DNA of 64,000 bases from assembly GCA_013396995.1 (NCBI GenBank), contig VWZP01005252.1, positions 543,007 to 607,006 on the forward strand, read 5' to 3'. Shown here one piece after another: positions 45,603 through 57,900 of this stretch. The position numbers and the translations under genes were made by a program. Numbering within the stretch: the first letter of the stretch is position 1; each line of letters starts with the position of its first letter. Origin of the DNA: Dicaeum eximium. Its lineage: Eukaryota; Chordata; Aves; Passeriformes; Dicaeidae. A model generated the notes under the pieces. It worked only from the letters and a program-made list of their open reading frames with translations. It did not search any database and had not been told where the DNA came from.

Positions 45603-46487
45603 TCTTCTGGTCTTGTGTTTTCAAAGAATACTCCTGAAAATAGTCCAGCAAGTCCTTTGGCTATAATCCCCTCCCCATCCTGGAGTTAGTTTGGTTTCTC
45701 AGAAACTTTAGAAATTGGCTCAGGTCTTGCTCTGCACAGAAGATTGAGAGCATCCTTCGGGATGGTCACTCATGTTTCAGCAGGCAGCTGAGTGAGTTGA
45801 CCTAATGCAAACCCTTGCAGACTTCACAATGAGCAGAATCCCTTCTTTTCAAGCATCACATTGAACAGCAAGAAGCCTTTCTCATTGAGGGGATCCATGG
45901 ATCTGTGTAGCTGAGGATGAAATTCACTTTGCCTGAGATGGTTTCCTGCCTCTTTCCCAGGGCAGCTGGTGACCACGACCCTTCCTAAGACAAAACAGAA
46001 TTTTGGGGCAATATCTGATGACAGCTATTGTTGTCTCAGAAGAGTTAATGCTACAATGATGGGGGCTTTGGAGGTGGGTCATGCCCAGGGGATGTCAGGT
46101 GGGGGTTTGGTAGGGATGGAAACTACAGACAGCAAGAGTTTCACATCCCACCTCAGTAAAAATGAGGCTGATGTGCTGTAGATGAGGCTGTGAATGTGAG
46201 CACTGTGGGGACATCAGTGAGCCTGGAGTGGATGGGTGTGAGCAGGGCACAAAACTGCTCCACAGAGAGTCTGTGAGCTGTATTTACACTGTGGGTTTAC
46301 CTGTCAGAGCCATGGCACACAAATCTGTCACCTGCACAGGTATCTGGGGCTGCCTGGCTGAGAACAGCCATTCATTTCGCAGCAGAGATCACACTCAAAC
46401 TCAAACTGTGCTTTTAAAACACTAACACAGATATGTGTGCATGTGCAAACTGGGGAATTGCATCTGTTCCCCTCTGCTTCTGCTTGG

Positions 46488-46510
46488 CAAGTGAATTCCC
46501 ATTTCACTTG
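46488..46510. repeat. 8-base inverted repeat with two NKX2-like sites
   Basis: CAAGTGAA (46488-46495) and TTCACTTG (46503-46510) are exact reverse complements with a seven-base spacer. CAAGTG/CACTTG is the NKX2-class core. It may be chance. Confidence 0.45.
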
Positions 46511-46944
46511 TTGTGCAGTGACACCTCCTGTGCATTCTCAGTGGCGTGAGCAGCCCCAGAGGTCAGGCACAGGGTGGGACAGTGGCAGGGAGCACAGAGG
46601 GCTGGTGGGGACCTCAGCTTCCCCTGGACAGGTGTGGCAGCACCTGTGCTCACACCCACTTCGTGCAGAGTCAATGATGGCTCACAAAGTGAATATTTTT
46701 GAAGGCAGACAATGGGGAGCAGTTGGTTTGCCCCATCATTTGCCCACACAAAATGCATAGAGAGGATTTTACATACAAATAAATACCTGCAGATTTTCCC
46801 CTTGAGCAGAAAATCCAACCTTCCTAGGTATTGAAATTGTGCTTTGATGTTACAGAGCAATGTGGTCACCAGCACCTGCTGGCGTGTGCAAGCTGTGAGT
46901 GCCAACCCTTCTGCTAAAGAGCCTCAAGGAAGCATACTGATGGA

Positions 46945-46972
46945 AAATAAATAAAGAAATAGATAAATAAAT
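46945..46972. repeat. Degenerate (AAAT)n tract
   Basis: A loose run of AAATAAATAAAGAAATAGATAAATAAATG. It is a decayed tetranucleotide repeat. Confidence 0.8.
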
Positions 46973-49739
46973 GAACCTCAAGCTGCAATTAAATCTGCAT
47001 TGTGAGTGTCTCCCATTTCTGAGCATGAAAAGCTCTCTGAACTCAAAACTCTGAGAAGACAAAAGCCTAAAAGTCTCTCTGTGGGTATGTGTACCCTGGT
47101 GCTGGTGTCAGCATGAAAGCAGCATGAAGACTGCACTAATGCAGCCCTAAATGCATCTGTGTAAAAAATGCAGGTTTAGGGTGAGTGAGAAGAATTGGTG
47201 CTTGGAAAAATGGGACATTACAGAAGCTGTAACTCGTGAACTTTCTTCTTCTTGCAGGTGGAAGTTTGTCACAATCCCTGCCTAGGGTGTCCTGTATTCA
47301 TCATTTCCGTGCCTTTGAAACCTTCACTTCATGTCCTCAGCAGTAATGGCAGAAAATATCAAAGCTACAAGAGAAAACACAATGTTGCAAGCTCCCTAAC
47401 TAGGTTCAGTCAGGTTTTTTTTGGTTTTTTTTTATTCTTTTCTCCTGGGAACTCCTGCCTCTACAGGGATCTTGCATGTGCTGAGGCTGTTTTGATACAC
47501 ATGTGGGTGGTTCAAGGTGTGGAGCCATGTCACTGCTCCAGTTGGAACATGCTGGTCACGATGTGGTATCAAAGAGAGCTGCTTGCAACATGACTGTCAG
47601 ATGAACCCTGTGCAAGGGAACATCGTGGTTTGTGTGTGCCTGCATCATTGGAATATCCCTCTGGCAGCCTGCATTCCCACACCCGTCTGCTGGAAGGGAG
47701 GGACCCTCACATGATGGCACTGCCTCATTCCAGCCCATGTGGAGGGAAAAATGTCTTTTAGCTTCTACACTGACGTAAAACTACCCCCTGTAAAACTGCC
47801 AAGGAGGATCCCCAGAGCTCCCTGTGTTTATCCTGCATTCAGGGCCCCTCAGCTGTCTCAGGGGCACAGCCGAAGAGGAACAACTCCTGCAAGTCAGGCT
47901 CCAACCCATAGTGGCACATCACCAAAAGAAGTAGGATGCCTCTAATTTTTACCACAGAGTGTTGCCACCTGAAAAGGACCCCCTCCAGTCTTCCAGTCAT
48001 CTTTGCTGCTGGCAGGAGTGGCAGTGTGGGATAATTTCCCTGTGCAATAAACGTGAGAGGAAATGTTTGCCTGCTTAACATGCCATGAGCCATAAATCTC
48101 CACAGGGACTGTTAAGGAAGCACATGGCATGAGATCTCTGATGTTTCTATCATCTGCCTGTGCTGGAGAGGAGCACGTTAATTCTAAGTTCACAGATCCC
48201 CTGTGTGGCTGCAAAGGCTCTGCCTGTGCTGCAGCTGGAGAAGGGCAGCGTTGCTTGGCCACCAGCAGCCAGCCCTGGGGCAACTGGTGTGAGAGGAGGA
48301 GGGCTGTGTGTCACCCCAGGAACCCTCACCACACTGTCCTGGCATTCCACAGCTCACTCACATGGGCCATTTCAAGTACCATCACAGCTCCTACACCTTT
48401 TGGTACCCTTCTTAGAGCAGTGGCTGTCGCCTTTTCTGATCCTGGGCTCTCCCAGGTGCTTTCCAAAGGAGCTCCTGCCTGTGAACTGCTTTTCTTGGTT
48501 GTTTGAGCAGGTGTCTCACGTCTAGGCCAAGGATCTGGAGAGGTTTACAAATCCTGCATGGCTTTAGAGATACTGTAGAAAGTCTCATCCTTAGTTTCCC
48601 ATGGATTTAGTCCATCAAACTCCAGCTGGGGATCAGCACTATTAACTTCTATTCAAACAATGACCATGCAATGTTATATGGGGAGAGGCAAAAATAGATA
48701 AACCATCACATGACTCCGATATTCCTAAAAAATCTAGACCTGTGAGATGCTGACCAAATTTGCATTGCTATCACATCCATGGGAATCAGAAATTCCTTGC
48801 ACCTCTCAGCACTTTGTAGTATCAGCACCTTCTAACATCAGAACAATGGGCTATGGCTTTCTGCCTCTAAACTTCCCTGAAACAGATATTCTGTGCCACA
48901 TATTTTCAATTACTACAGAGGATTTAAAATCTAGGTCTGGGATGCGAGTCATGGAGTTCAAAGTAGGTCCAAGACTGAAATTTCTCTAGCACTTAGGAGC
49001 ATTTTGGCTCGATCTCATCAGGTCTGAAATTCCATTACTTTACTCTCATGTGCAAATAATCACTGCAATAGTTTCAGTCACTGCTAACACAGATATTACT
49101 TGAATAAAATGGTTCATTTGTTTTAAAGACCTAAATCAACACTCAATCCATATATTTTAAAAACTATAAAAAATATTGAAGGACATGTTACATGGCGTGA
49201 AATCTGTTTTGGGGAGGTCTCTGCTCCAGAGATTTTTTGAAGTCACAAGAACCATTTGGCTGAGTTATTCCTGTATGAATCATGCAGGCACCTCTCCCTC
49301 CTCTCTTCCCCCTCACCTGTGCAGACAGCTCTGCCCTCTGCAGCAGGTGACAGAGCAATCCTGTGCACCCAAACGCTGGCAGCGTGGCTGGGAGGACACT
49401 TTCACTGGGGTGAAACAACCACAGAGATATAAATGGTGCTTTAAATCCCCAATCCCTGAATCATATGTTCCCATCATGTGCATATATACAACAATCATCT
49501 TCGTGGTGTGTGTGGGGGGGGTTTAGTGTGAAATCAGAAGTCTGGGAGCAGTTTTAATGAAGGTTCATCTGAGGTAAAGCAGTAAGCTAAAGGCTACATG
49601 GTTTTATTGCGATTTTCCCCCTTGCTTGGTGCTGGGAGCCAACAGTTCCCTGGGAGCCTTCGTGCCTGCACACAGGCATGGGCTGCACCAGGCAGGAGAG
49701 GCTTCCCTGCCTATTCCCTTTAATATTCTGTCTGTGCTG

Positions 49740-49875
49740 GCATGCTCCTGTCTTGCTTCATAAAACCTGTTGAAAGTCAGTCAATTCATTAATCTTTTGC
49801 CAAGAGGCGTTAAATGCCAAGCAGGGAAAGAAGATAATGACCTGACAGTTCATAAGGAAAGGCCTGATCCTGCAG
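49740..49875. promoter_or_regulatory. Candidate regulatory block, weak
   Basis: The stretch has TTCATTAATC, GGCGTTAAATGCC (an inverted pair around a short centre), GATAATGACCTGACAG and low repeat content, sandwiched between GC-rich intervals. I infer a possible conserved element on composition alone. Confidence 0.2.
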
Positions 49876-50479
49876 GGTGCTGGGAGTGGGAGGCAGCAGG
49901 GAGAGGAGGGGGCTTGGCATGCTGCAGGATGGATCCCTTGCAGGTTTGCTGCTCTGCCCCTGCCCTGGTTTGGTACCCAGCTCTCGAGGGGAAGCCAGGA
50001 AGGTGCAGGGGTGTGCTGAAGCCATGGCCATGGTGCTGTCCTGTGACATCTGTGCATCGTGAGCAGTCTGCACTGGGAGAGGGGTGAGCAAGGATGATGC
50101 TTCCAAGTGCCCAGGGCACATCTCAGCGTGCTGCTCACGGGAAGCTGGCTCTCCTCTGCTCCTGAGGCTCACCACCAGAGTCCTGGCAGCAGGGAATGCA
50201 AACCATCTGCAGTGAGCACCTGCACTGCCTGGTGCAGCTTTAACCTGCCTGATCCAGGGCTGCAGGCAGTGCTGGGAGCAGTGCAGCTCAGCCTCTGCAC
50301 CCCTGTCTCCCCTTCCACGTCTCCCCTCTGCATTCAAGAGCCCACAGGAGCACTGGGAAGGGAGCAGGAAGGAGAGCTGCCAGCTCCAGGCAATTGGGCA
50401 GCCTGAGTCAGGCTGCAAAAAGGCAATGGGTTTCACTGCAAGCACGTGGGTTTGGAGAATAATAATTGTCAAAGCTTTT
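49876..50479. other. GC-richer non-coding interval, chance open frames
   Basis: Four or more overlapping frames on both strands exist, the longest 220 codons on the minus strand (49810-50472). None has a recognisable domain or flanking splice structure. The mutual overlap on opposite strands argues for chance in stop-poor sequence. Confidence 0.55.
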
Positions 50480-50690
50480 TTAAATTTGGTTTTTAGGTCC
50501 TGAGATTTTAGAGCTCAGACTTTTGTGCCTTTTTCAGTGTCACGACGGAGGTTATAAATGTTTAAAGAAACAAGGAGAAAAAGAGTTCTTCACAGGGTTT
50601 AATGACTCAAGGAGCTGGAGATTTACTAATGAAACTGCAATTATCACTGGGCTTGCATTAAGCTAATCTTGAGTGGGGATTGCTGAGGTC
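50480..50690. promoter_or_regulatory. Candidate regulatory block
   Basis: The block contains CACGACGGAGG, GTTTAATGACTC, TTACTAATGAAACTGCAATTATC and GCATTAAGCTAATC: four homeodomain-type cores in about 80 bases. No open frame crosses it. I infer an enhancer candidate. Confidence 0.3.
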
Positions 50691-53600
50691 AACCACAGTT
50701 TCCAAAAGGTCCCACAGGTTCCAGGGCATGCTGAAGTGATGCACTGAAAATCAAGCACACTTGGCCTCCTTGGTGTACAGTAGAAGTGGATCAATACTGA
50801 ATTAGAGGTGGATAAACTGCATTTAACTATATTTAACAATACCACTGATAGCACTTAAACTTATTAGGTACCAATTATCCCTCAGTTTCACGGCAGCTTG
50901 CCTCCCTCTCATATCTGCAGCATGTGACTGCTCCAGCCAGAGCCTGCAGCAGAGCTGACAGGGTTTTTGTCCCTTAGCTGATGAAATCAGAGTCGAGGTT
51001 TGCAGAAACTTTTTTCCTGAGTCATTCATCAGTTTTAAATTCCCCAAAACGAAGTCAAGCTGGGGTGTACCATTCTTTCTGATTTAAAGTGCCGTTCTCA
51101 ACTTAGGCACCCTCTCCAGTTTGAAAACAGAAGAAAAATCTTCATAGAAAAACTGGCTTGGTAGTTTTGTTACCTGGAATTGGTGACAGGCTTCAGAAGG
51201 AAAATGCCCTCTGTAATGGGGTCTGTGAACAGAGTTCCTTTACACTTCTGCAAGATGATTCTTTGAACATATGTGATGTACAAGGCACCCCATGGCCCAT
51301 ATTTCTCAGTATAAGGTTGCCAGTCCCCACTGCAAACAAGATTGGTCTTTGCTGGTTTTGTGCATGTGCCTCTAAACTGATTGTATGTTTTTAATTGGAT
51401 GTCCTTTCTCTCCTGACTGAAGGCAGTCCAGTTTAGTTAACAAACACCTCTGCTCTGTGCATCCCTCAGCCAGAGGTTACCTACACACTGAGCCTTACAA
51501 GGCCACTGCTGCTCGTGGCTTTCCATAGAGCAGGTCAGTTCTGATGGTAGGAGAGGATAACCCCAATTTCAAAAAGTGCCTTTTTGGCACTGGTATTAAT
51601 GGAACCACCCTCCAGGGCCTGCACTGCTCCCCACAGTTGGTGTGCTGGGCAGAGGGTGGGTGATGGCACTGCTGAAGCTCGTGGCATGTCCTGCCTGTCT
51701 GCAGCTCCCTTTAGCACGTGAAAGGCAGGAGAGGGTGCCTGGGGCAGCCTGTCCTGGTTGGCCTCACCCATCCAAACCCTGATGAAGTGTAAGGCACAGT
51801 GCACAGCAGCAGCCACATCTGGGCTGTGTGTGAGGTGCCAGCAGCTCTGTGGCTGGAGCTGCAGTGGCTGCTCTGTCCAGGTGCAAGGTGGGATTATGGT
51901 GCAGCCCTGCCCAGCCTCCTCCCTGAACAAGCTGAGCCACCCCTGCTGGCCTGGGGGAGGACTGGGGGTGGAGAGTGCCTGTCACTGCTGGGGGACTCCT
52001 GAGATTCATTCCTTGGGCACATGATCCTTGCAAGTCTTTCCAAAGGCCATGGAAAAGCAAAAGGAGAACCTTTGAACATGTCAGAGAAGGAGGGGAAGAT
52101 GATGGGGGCATCTTCTTCTGGCTCTGCCTGGGCTCATTGGTAGAGGTGCTCAGACATCTGGAGATCATGATTCTTGTCAAAAATTGTTTGATTTACAGTG
52201 TGTAACTCAGGAGACAGGGACTGAGGGAGTGCCCAAATGACCAGAGACAGGCCATTTCCTTGACTTGTATGCAAAGAGCCCATTCCTTCTCTGGAGGATG
52301 CTCTGCCAGCCCAGATCTCTTCCACTGTCTCCCCTTGCAGGAAGGGCTTTCCTTGCAGGTCCCAGTGCCCAGGAGTGGAAGAGAGGCTTTGTGGCAGGAG
52401 GCAGGTGGTGCCTCTGGAGCCCAGCTCTAAGAAAGGCAGAAATAATCTCAGGTTGTAGAGGAGAGAACAGGTTTTTTGCTGTTCCTTCAATCTTGCCCCT
52501 GAACCATGAGCACAGCTGGGGTCTGTCCCCACCATCCCCAGGGTTCAACCAGCCATGGGTGCACCTTCAGCCAGGGCTTTGGGTGAGCCAGTGACTCCCC
52601 TCTCCCCCCCCAAGGATGTTCTCATGGTCGAACACACTGAAGCCACAAAGCAGGAGGATTCCCTGCCCAGCTCCACACGGTGATTTTTGCCCTGCATTAT
52701 TGGCAAGCGTGGTGTGGGGAGGGCTGGCTGTGGGGGATGCACTGGGCTGCTGCCAGGAGGGATGTAAGAGCACGGAGCAGCCCGGGTTTCCTGGATACAC
52801 CCTGTCTTGCAGCTATCTGCAGCTCCCAGTGTTTGGATCCCGAGTGCAGAGCCTCAGCCCGGCCTCTTTCTGGCAGACTTGTTTATCTGGGTGTTACATT
52901 GCTGGAGGCCAAGGCTTAGTTTCTGTTGTACTTGTGCCAGGGTACACAACCCTGGCAGCTCTCGGCACATGGGAGGAGTGTCGTTTTATCCCAAGGCTCC
53001 CTCGGGAATTGATAACTGTTTAACAGAGCATCAGGGGGAGAGGATGGAGTGACTGGAGGAGTCCCAGCACAGGGAGGGGAAATGTACCTGGGAGCAGGAA
53101 GAAAAGGCTGGACTTAAAGTACATGAATAATAAACTTGGGTGCTTCAAATCTTTATTTTTGTGATTCGGTGGTGCTGCTGGTGGTGGTTACCTCCAAACT
53201 TGGATTAATGAATCCCCTGTAGCTATTCTGCTTTGACTAGATCTGGCAAAGATTGTGTTAGAGAGAAAGGGAGTGGGGAGATGGAGGAAGAAAAAGCACC
53301 ACTTATCAGCATGCTTATACAGATAGGAGCTAAAAGGTGTAACCTGATAAGGCATCTTTCATTTCAAGCAATGCAGGCCCCGTACAGTCCCCCTGGGTCT
53401 CTTAAAGAGGCTCTTTGGAGCCTCCCAAAAGCACATTGAGCTATGGAAAGTGTCAGGAGCTAATTATGCAGCAGGCTGAAGGAGCCAGGGCACCCAGCTG
53501 AAACCAAGGATAAGTTCTGTCCCCAGAGCAGCTCTGGCAGCTTTGCTCAGCAGGATGCAAAGTGCCCAGGTCTCCTCTCGCCCAGCCCTGAGCCTGCACA

Positions 53601-56600
53601 TCTGCAGTGCAATGCAGGTAATTCTGAGCAGCCTCAGGAGGACGCAGGTCTCAGGACATTTTTGAGTGTTCCTCAATGCAGCAGAGTCACACCATCTGTG
53701 CAAGGGGCAGATCAGCCGTGACAGGATCATCTGCAAAACTTTATGTGGAAAATTATGGCCATTTCATATCCCCCTGTACTGAAACCCTGCCTTTGCTGAT
53801 TGGGACCCAGGCATTTTTGCAGAACACTTTTGGTTGCAACGTGCAATTTTCAAATATGACCAATGCATCAAGGCCCAGGGTGAAAACAAGAAAACTAATA
53901 TTTCTAATGTTCAGTGTTGGTGGTGGCAATGAAAAGTAGAAGAAATTCAGGGAAACCTACAGACTTTTCTGCACCCAGTTCACATCTGTTCACAATTCAC
54001 TGCAACCTGCCAAACAATTAAAAACAACAACCTGTTTTATTAGCTGTCACATCCCGTAAAATATTTCAGGGCCCTTCATCAGCAGCTGACACCCTGTCAA
54101 TAATAGCTCTCTGGGTTAAAAAAAATGTTCATCATGTTATTTCAATGTCTGGCTCTCAGAGGCTTATCTCCAGTGGCCATCACAAGAGTACTCAAGCACT
54201 AAATGCAGGGTTAACAACTTTATAATTAAGGATGTGAAAGATATATAGATGTTATTTTCATCCCACCCTGAGTTTGAGAAATGCAGCTCTTGGAGGCTGA
54301 GCTGCTCCAAGGAGAGGTGCCTGGGCTGAGCTGTGGGCAGCAGATGGTTGGCCTTGACTAGGTACAGCAACAAGATAATTCCTGCATTATGAGTATGAGC
54401 CCTGGCTTTGCTCAACCTGGAAGCAGTTTGAAGATCTAACCACTCATTTTAGGAAGGTTTGATGGGTAAAATATGATACTCAGATGCTGCCCCTGCCCTT
54501 TCTTGTGGCACTTCTGGCCCCACACTCACGAACTCACTGGACATTGCACTGTCCTTGTTTAGCTCTGGCAGTCCCTATCCTGCTGCCAGTGCTCCTCTCC
54601 AGCAACTGCAAAATGTGTAAGGCATCCAATCTGAAACAGATTAATCCCTTCAGCACAATCCTAAGTCTGCCAAGGCTGTCAAATGCTGCCTCTTTCACTT
54701 CCCACAGGAACAGGAGACTTCCCACAAAGTTTCCTTTATAAGATGTGCTTTTCAGAGTTTTAAAAAACTCTATTCACCTACATTTGAGAATATGATGTCC
54801 AAGGTTGAAATAAAGGCAGTCAGTATGGAAATCAGCATTTTGAAAACATAAAGACTTACCAGATCTGGTTTTGAGAACTGAAGATGTGAGTGACTGTGCT
54901 CTGAAAATTATTTTGTACTTTTTCGTGCAAAAGGAAGAGGTTGCACTCCTATTTTTAAATGCAAAGCCAGATGCAATCTAAAAACAAATACTTTCTGTGT
55001 TCTGCACACTACACAGCCAGAGTGACAAGCCCTGTCCCATGGAGTTCACAGTTTAAAGAGACCAAAGACAGATGAAAGATCATGTCCAATGTCAAACATG
55101 AACTTAGTGGTCCAGTCTGTGACTGCAGCCCAGGCCCTTTGGTCCAGAGCTGCTGGTCTATCCTTTCCATCCATCTCTCCATTCATTCCATCCTCTCCTG
55201 TCATGTTCTCTAATTTCCATCGAGGCTGTTCTTTTCAGGAGGTGACATTACACTCATCCTGCAAGTACTTCCTATCTGGTGAAAGATAATCTGTGATTAA
55301 ATCAGCTGGGATCAAACAAAACAAAATGAGGAGGAAATCAGATACTAAAATCCTGTTAAACACCTCCTAAGCACCAGGAGGGGATGGTTGCACCTCTCAT
55401 CTCACTGGGGCTGCAGTGAGTCCCTGAGCCACTGCAGCTGCCCATGAGCCATGAATGGGACCTGTGGCATCAGGATATCGTTTATCATTTCAGGATAAAA
55501 ACTGGTTGATTTGCTTGAGACGATCTCAGTTTCATATACCCATTTTCAGAGATATTTTCAGCTTTGGTACAGCATGATTCCATAGTGTGGGGAAGTCTGT
55601 GGGTCACATTCTGCCCAGTGCTGCCAGCACAAGTCAGCACTGCCATCAGGTACAGCAGCTGGGCATAACCAAAGGCAGATTTTAGACCTGAATGGCTTGC
55701 ATTAGTTTTGTTCTACATGGATTTTTGTCCAGGTTTTAGATTATATTATTCCTGGCATTACCCCAAGTGAAATATGGTGTTGTGACCCCACTTTCTCCTC
55801 CCAGAGATCATAACTTGCTCTCAGCAAGTAGCAGTTTCTTGGTCACTTCTCATCATGACTCTGTTTTCTTCCAGAGAAGCTACTGGACTTCAGAAAGCAA
55901 TTTCCATGCCACGAATGCCAGGACCTGTTTGACACAGCAGTGAGTGGCTTAATGCTCCTACCTGTGTATTTTCAAACTGTTCCAAACCTCCCCCCATACA
56001 CCTGCAGATACAGCCTATGTATCTGTGCCCACAGTCACCCTCAGGGTGGCCCAGCACGTGGCACACAGTGCTTTAACAGCAGAATGGAGCTGGAATGATG
56101 CTGTTTTCCTCTCTGTAGCATGAGTACCTAATTTAATAAGAGCACAGTTTTCTGCTGGTGCACATTCATGGGCTTGCAGTTGCATGCAGTTACTCACAGG
56201 CCTGGAAAGAGCCACAGGAACAGGCTATGGTGAGAAAAAGCCAGATGTAAACAAAAGAAATTCCTGGTATTGGGCTGGTTCTTCAGGGGGAAAAAAAATA
56301 ATAAAAAAGGATCAAAAAAAAAAGACAAATGCTTTGGCTGTAGGTGTTTGCAAAATCCTTCATCAAATGATCACAAAGGCTTGGTGTACCCTCACTGATC
56401 CTAGAGGAGCCCATGTGGTATTGACCCTCCAGTCCTACAGGGAATTTCAAAAGAGCCTCAAGGAAGCTTCAATGGGATGCAGAAATTTTTCCTTTGGAAA
56501 TCACAGCGTGGATGGTAAATTCTCTGTTGCATGGCGTTCAGCCTCAGCATTCCTATTTAAGAAACATTCAACAGTGGGAATAGCATGGGTAAACCTTGGG

Positions 56601-57039
56601 CAACTCTTTGAAACTCTAGGCCCTTGGTGATCTTAGCAGGTGAGCTGGGATAAATGGAGCAGCTCCAAGGGGCTCGGGGCACTTGGGGCTGCTGGGGCAG
56701 AGGTGAGAGGCAGGGAATGAGCTTTGATATAATGATATAACGTCCCCTCTCAAACCTCAGGGAGCCCGTCTCCTAATATTATTCTTTCTTCATTCTCAAT
56801 TCAAACCAAAAGTGAAAACAGAAAGAAAATAATTCTCTTTTCTCTCCTCACTTGCCTCTCCCCCCACCTCCCCTCCTGCTGCTGCTCCAGCAATGGGAGG
56901 GAAGGGAAAAGGGACGAGAGCCACTTAGATCAGTTTCATGCACCGGAGAAGCAAGACAGGAATTATTTTTCTTGTTAGCCTTTTTGTAAGAAGACAGACA
57001 ACCCTTTCAGCCCAAATACAATATTGTAATTGCTCATAT
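50691..57039. other. Unique non-coding sequence, no gene seen
   Basis: From 51600 to 53110 the sequence is GC-rich with many overlapping frames (up to 138 codons) and no domains. The remainder is mixed. The A-rich stretch at 56286-56325 is a simple repeat. The frame at 56184-56630 (148 codons) runs through that A-rich stretch and shows no domain. I recognise no mobile element. Confidence 0.6.
56286..56325. repeat. A-rich low-complexity stretch
   Basis: Interrupted A runs (AAAAAAAATAATAAAAAAGG and a ten-A run). It is a simple repeat. Confidence 0.85.
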
Positions 57040-57900
57040 TCAACTGACAGAGGTTCCCAGATGAGCTCCACTGAGGCGTCATTTACTAATCTGTCATGTT
57101 CTATAGCACCCGGCACAGAGCGCTGTAAAAGTGTCTTCTTCTCTTTAAGTTATTTATATAGTTGGCTGAAAGCGCTTTGCTTGTACAAACTAGAAACTAT
57201 TAGATTAGACCAGCGGAGACAGCCAGAGGCAATCTTTTTAACAAAGTGAGTGGGATTCAAAGTAGGGTTGGAAAGCAAATATTATTTCACTGGAAGTCTA
57301 TTAGAGGTAGTTCCCTGGATAACAAATAAGTGCTTTGTTAGCTTAGCTTGAAGAAATGCGCCGGTCAGGTTGGCAGCAGCTGGGTCTAATGGTAAACTGT
57401 GTGATAGCAGATGATAATTCTGTGATCAGAGCAACACATAAGCCAGTTTTGCTCTCCCTTCTTCACAGCCTGCCACATCGCTGGGTTTACTTGTTTAAAG
57501 TGCATGTCAGAACTTAGCAGCTGGGGATAACTCAGTTTGTTTTAAAACTTCTCATCGTGACATGCGTACACACACTGAAAGAAAAAGTATGGAAATCCAG
57601 CCTATCAGAAAGCAAATATTGTTCTCACCAGGGAAGGCTAAAAGGTTGTGCCTTGGAGTGCTTTAATAAAAGTGGAATCTGGGCTCAAACCAAGTTTAGA
57701 CATAGAGTTCATCATGACAAACAGAAAACCAGACTCCAAGTATTAGATGTGATTGAAGCGTATTCATAAAGATATGCAAAACGAGTCATAATCACTATTA
57801 GCTGCTAATTCTGGAAAATATCAGTTTCATTCGGCCCCTGAGACAGCTGCTTTCAGTGATGGATAATGTGATTTTCTTTTGGTAGAGCATAAAATGTCCC
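57040..57900. promoter_or_regulatory. Candidate conserved regulatory block (enhancer-like)
   Basis: This is one of the two most striking non-repetitive blocks. It retains CpGs in AGGCGTC, ACCCGGC, GAGCGCTG, AAGCGCTT, AGCGGAG, TGCGCCGG, CATCGTGACATGCGTAC and TTCGGCC. Two AGCGCT hexamers lie 51 bases apart (57119 and 57170). Homeodomain and POU-like motifs cluster at 57760-57815: ATTCATAAAG, TATGCAAAA, CATAATCACTATTAGCTGCTAATTC. Chance frames cross it without domains. I infer a conserved element or a pair of them; alignment would decide. Confidence 0.38.

Larger units (their letters stand above)
42861..49739. other. Unique non-coding sequence, no gene seen
   Basis: The interval includes GC-richer patches at about 44210-44760, 46440-46720 and 47690-48480 with many overlapping short frames on both strands, none with a domain. 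A (CA)n microsatellite lies at 45550 and AAAT-rich sequence at 46945-46972. The stretch 48025-48190 has CAATAAACGTGAG and ATGCCATGAGCCATAAATC motifs and might be a minor regulatory element. No gene or mobile element is recognised. Confidence 0.6.

Noticed and set aside
49810..50472. 220-codon minus-strand frame
   Set aside because: Overlaps plus-strand frames of about 100 codons, has no domain and lies in GC-rich stop-poor sequence.
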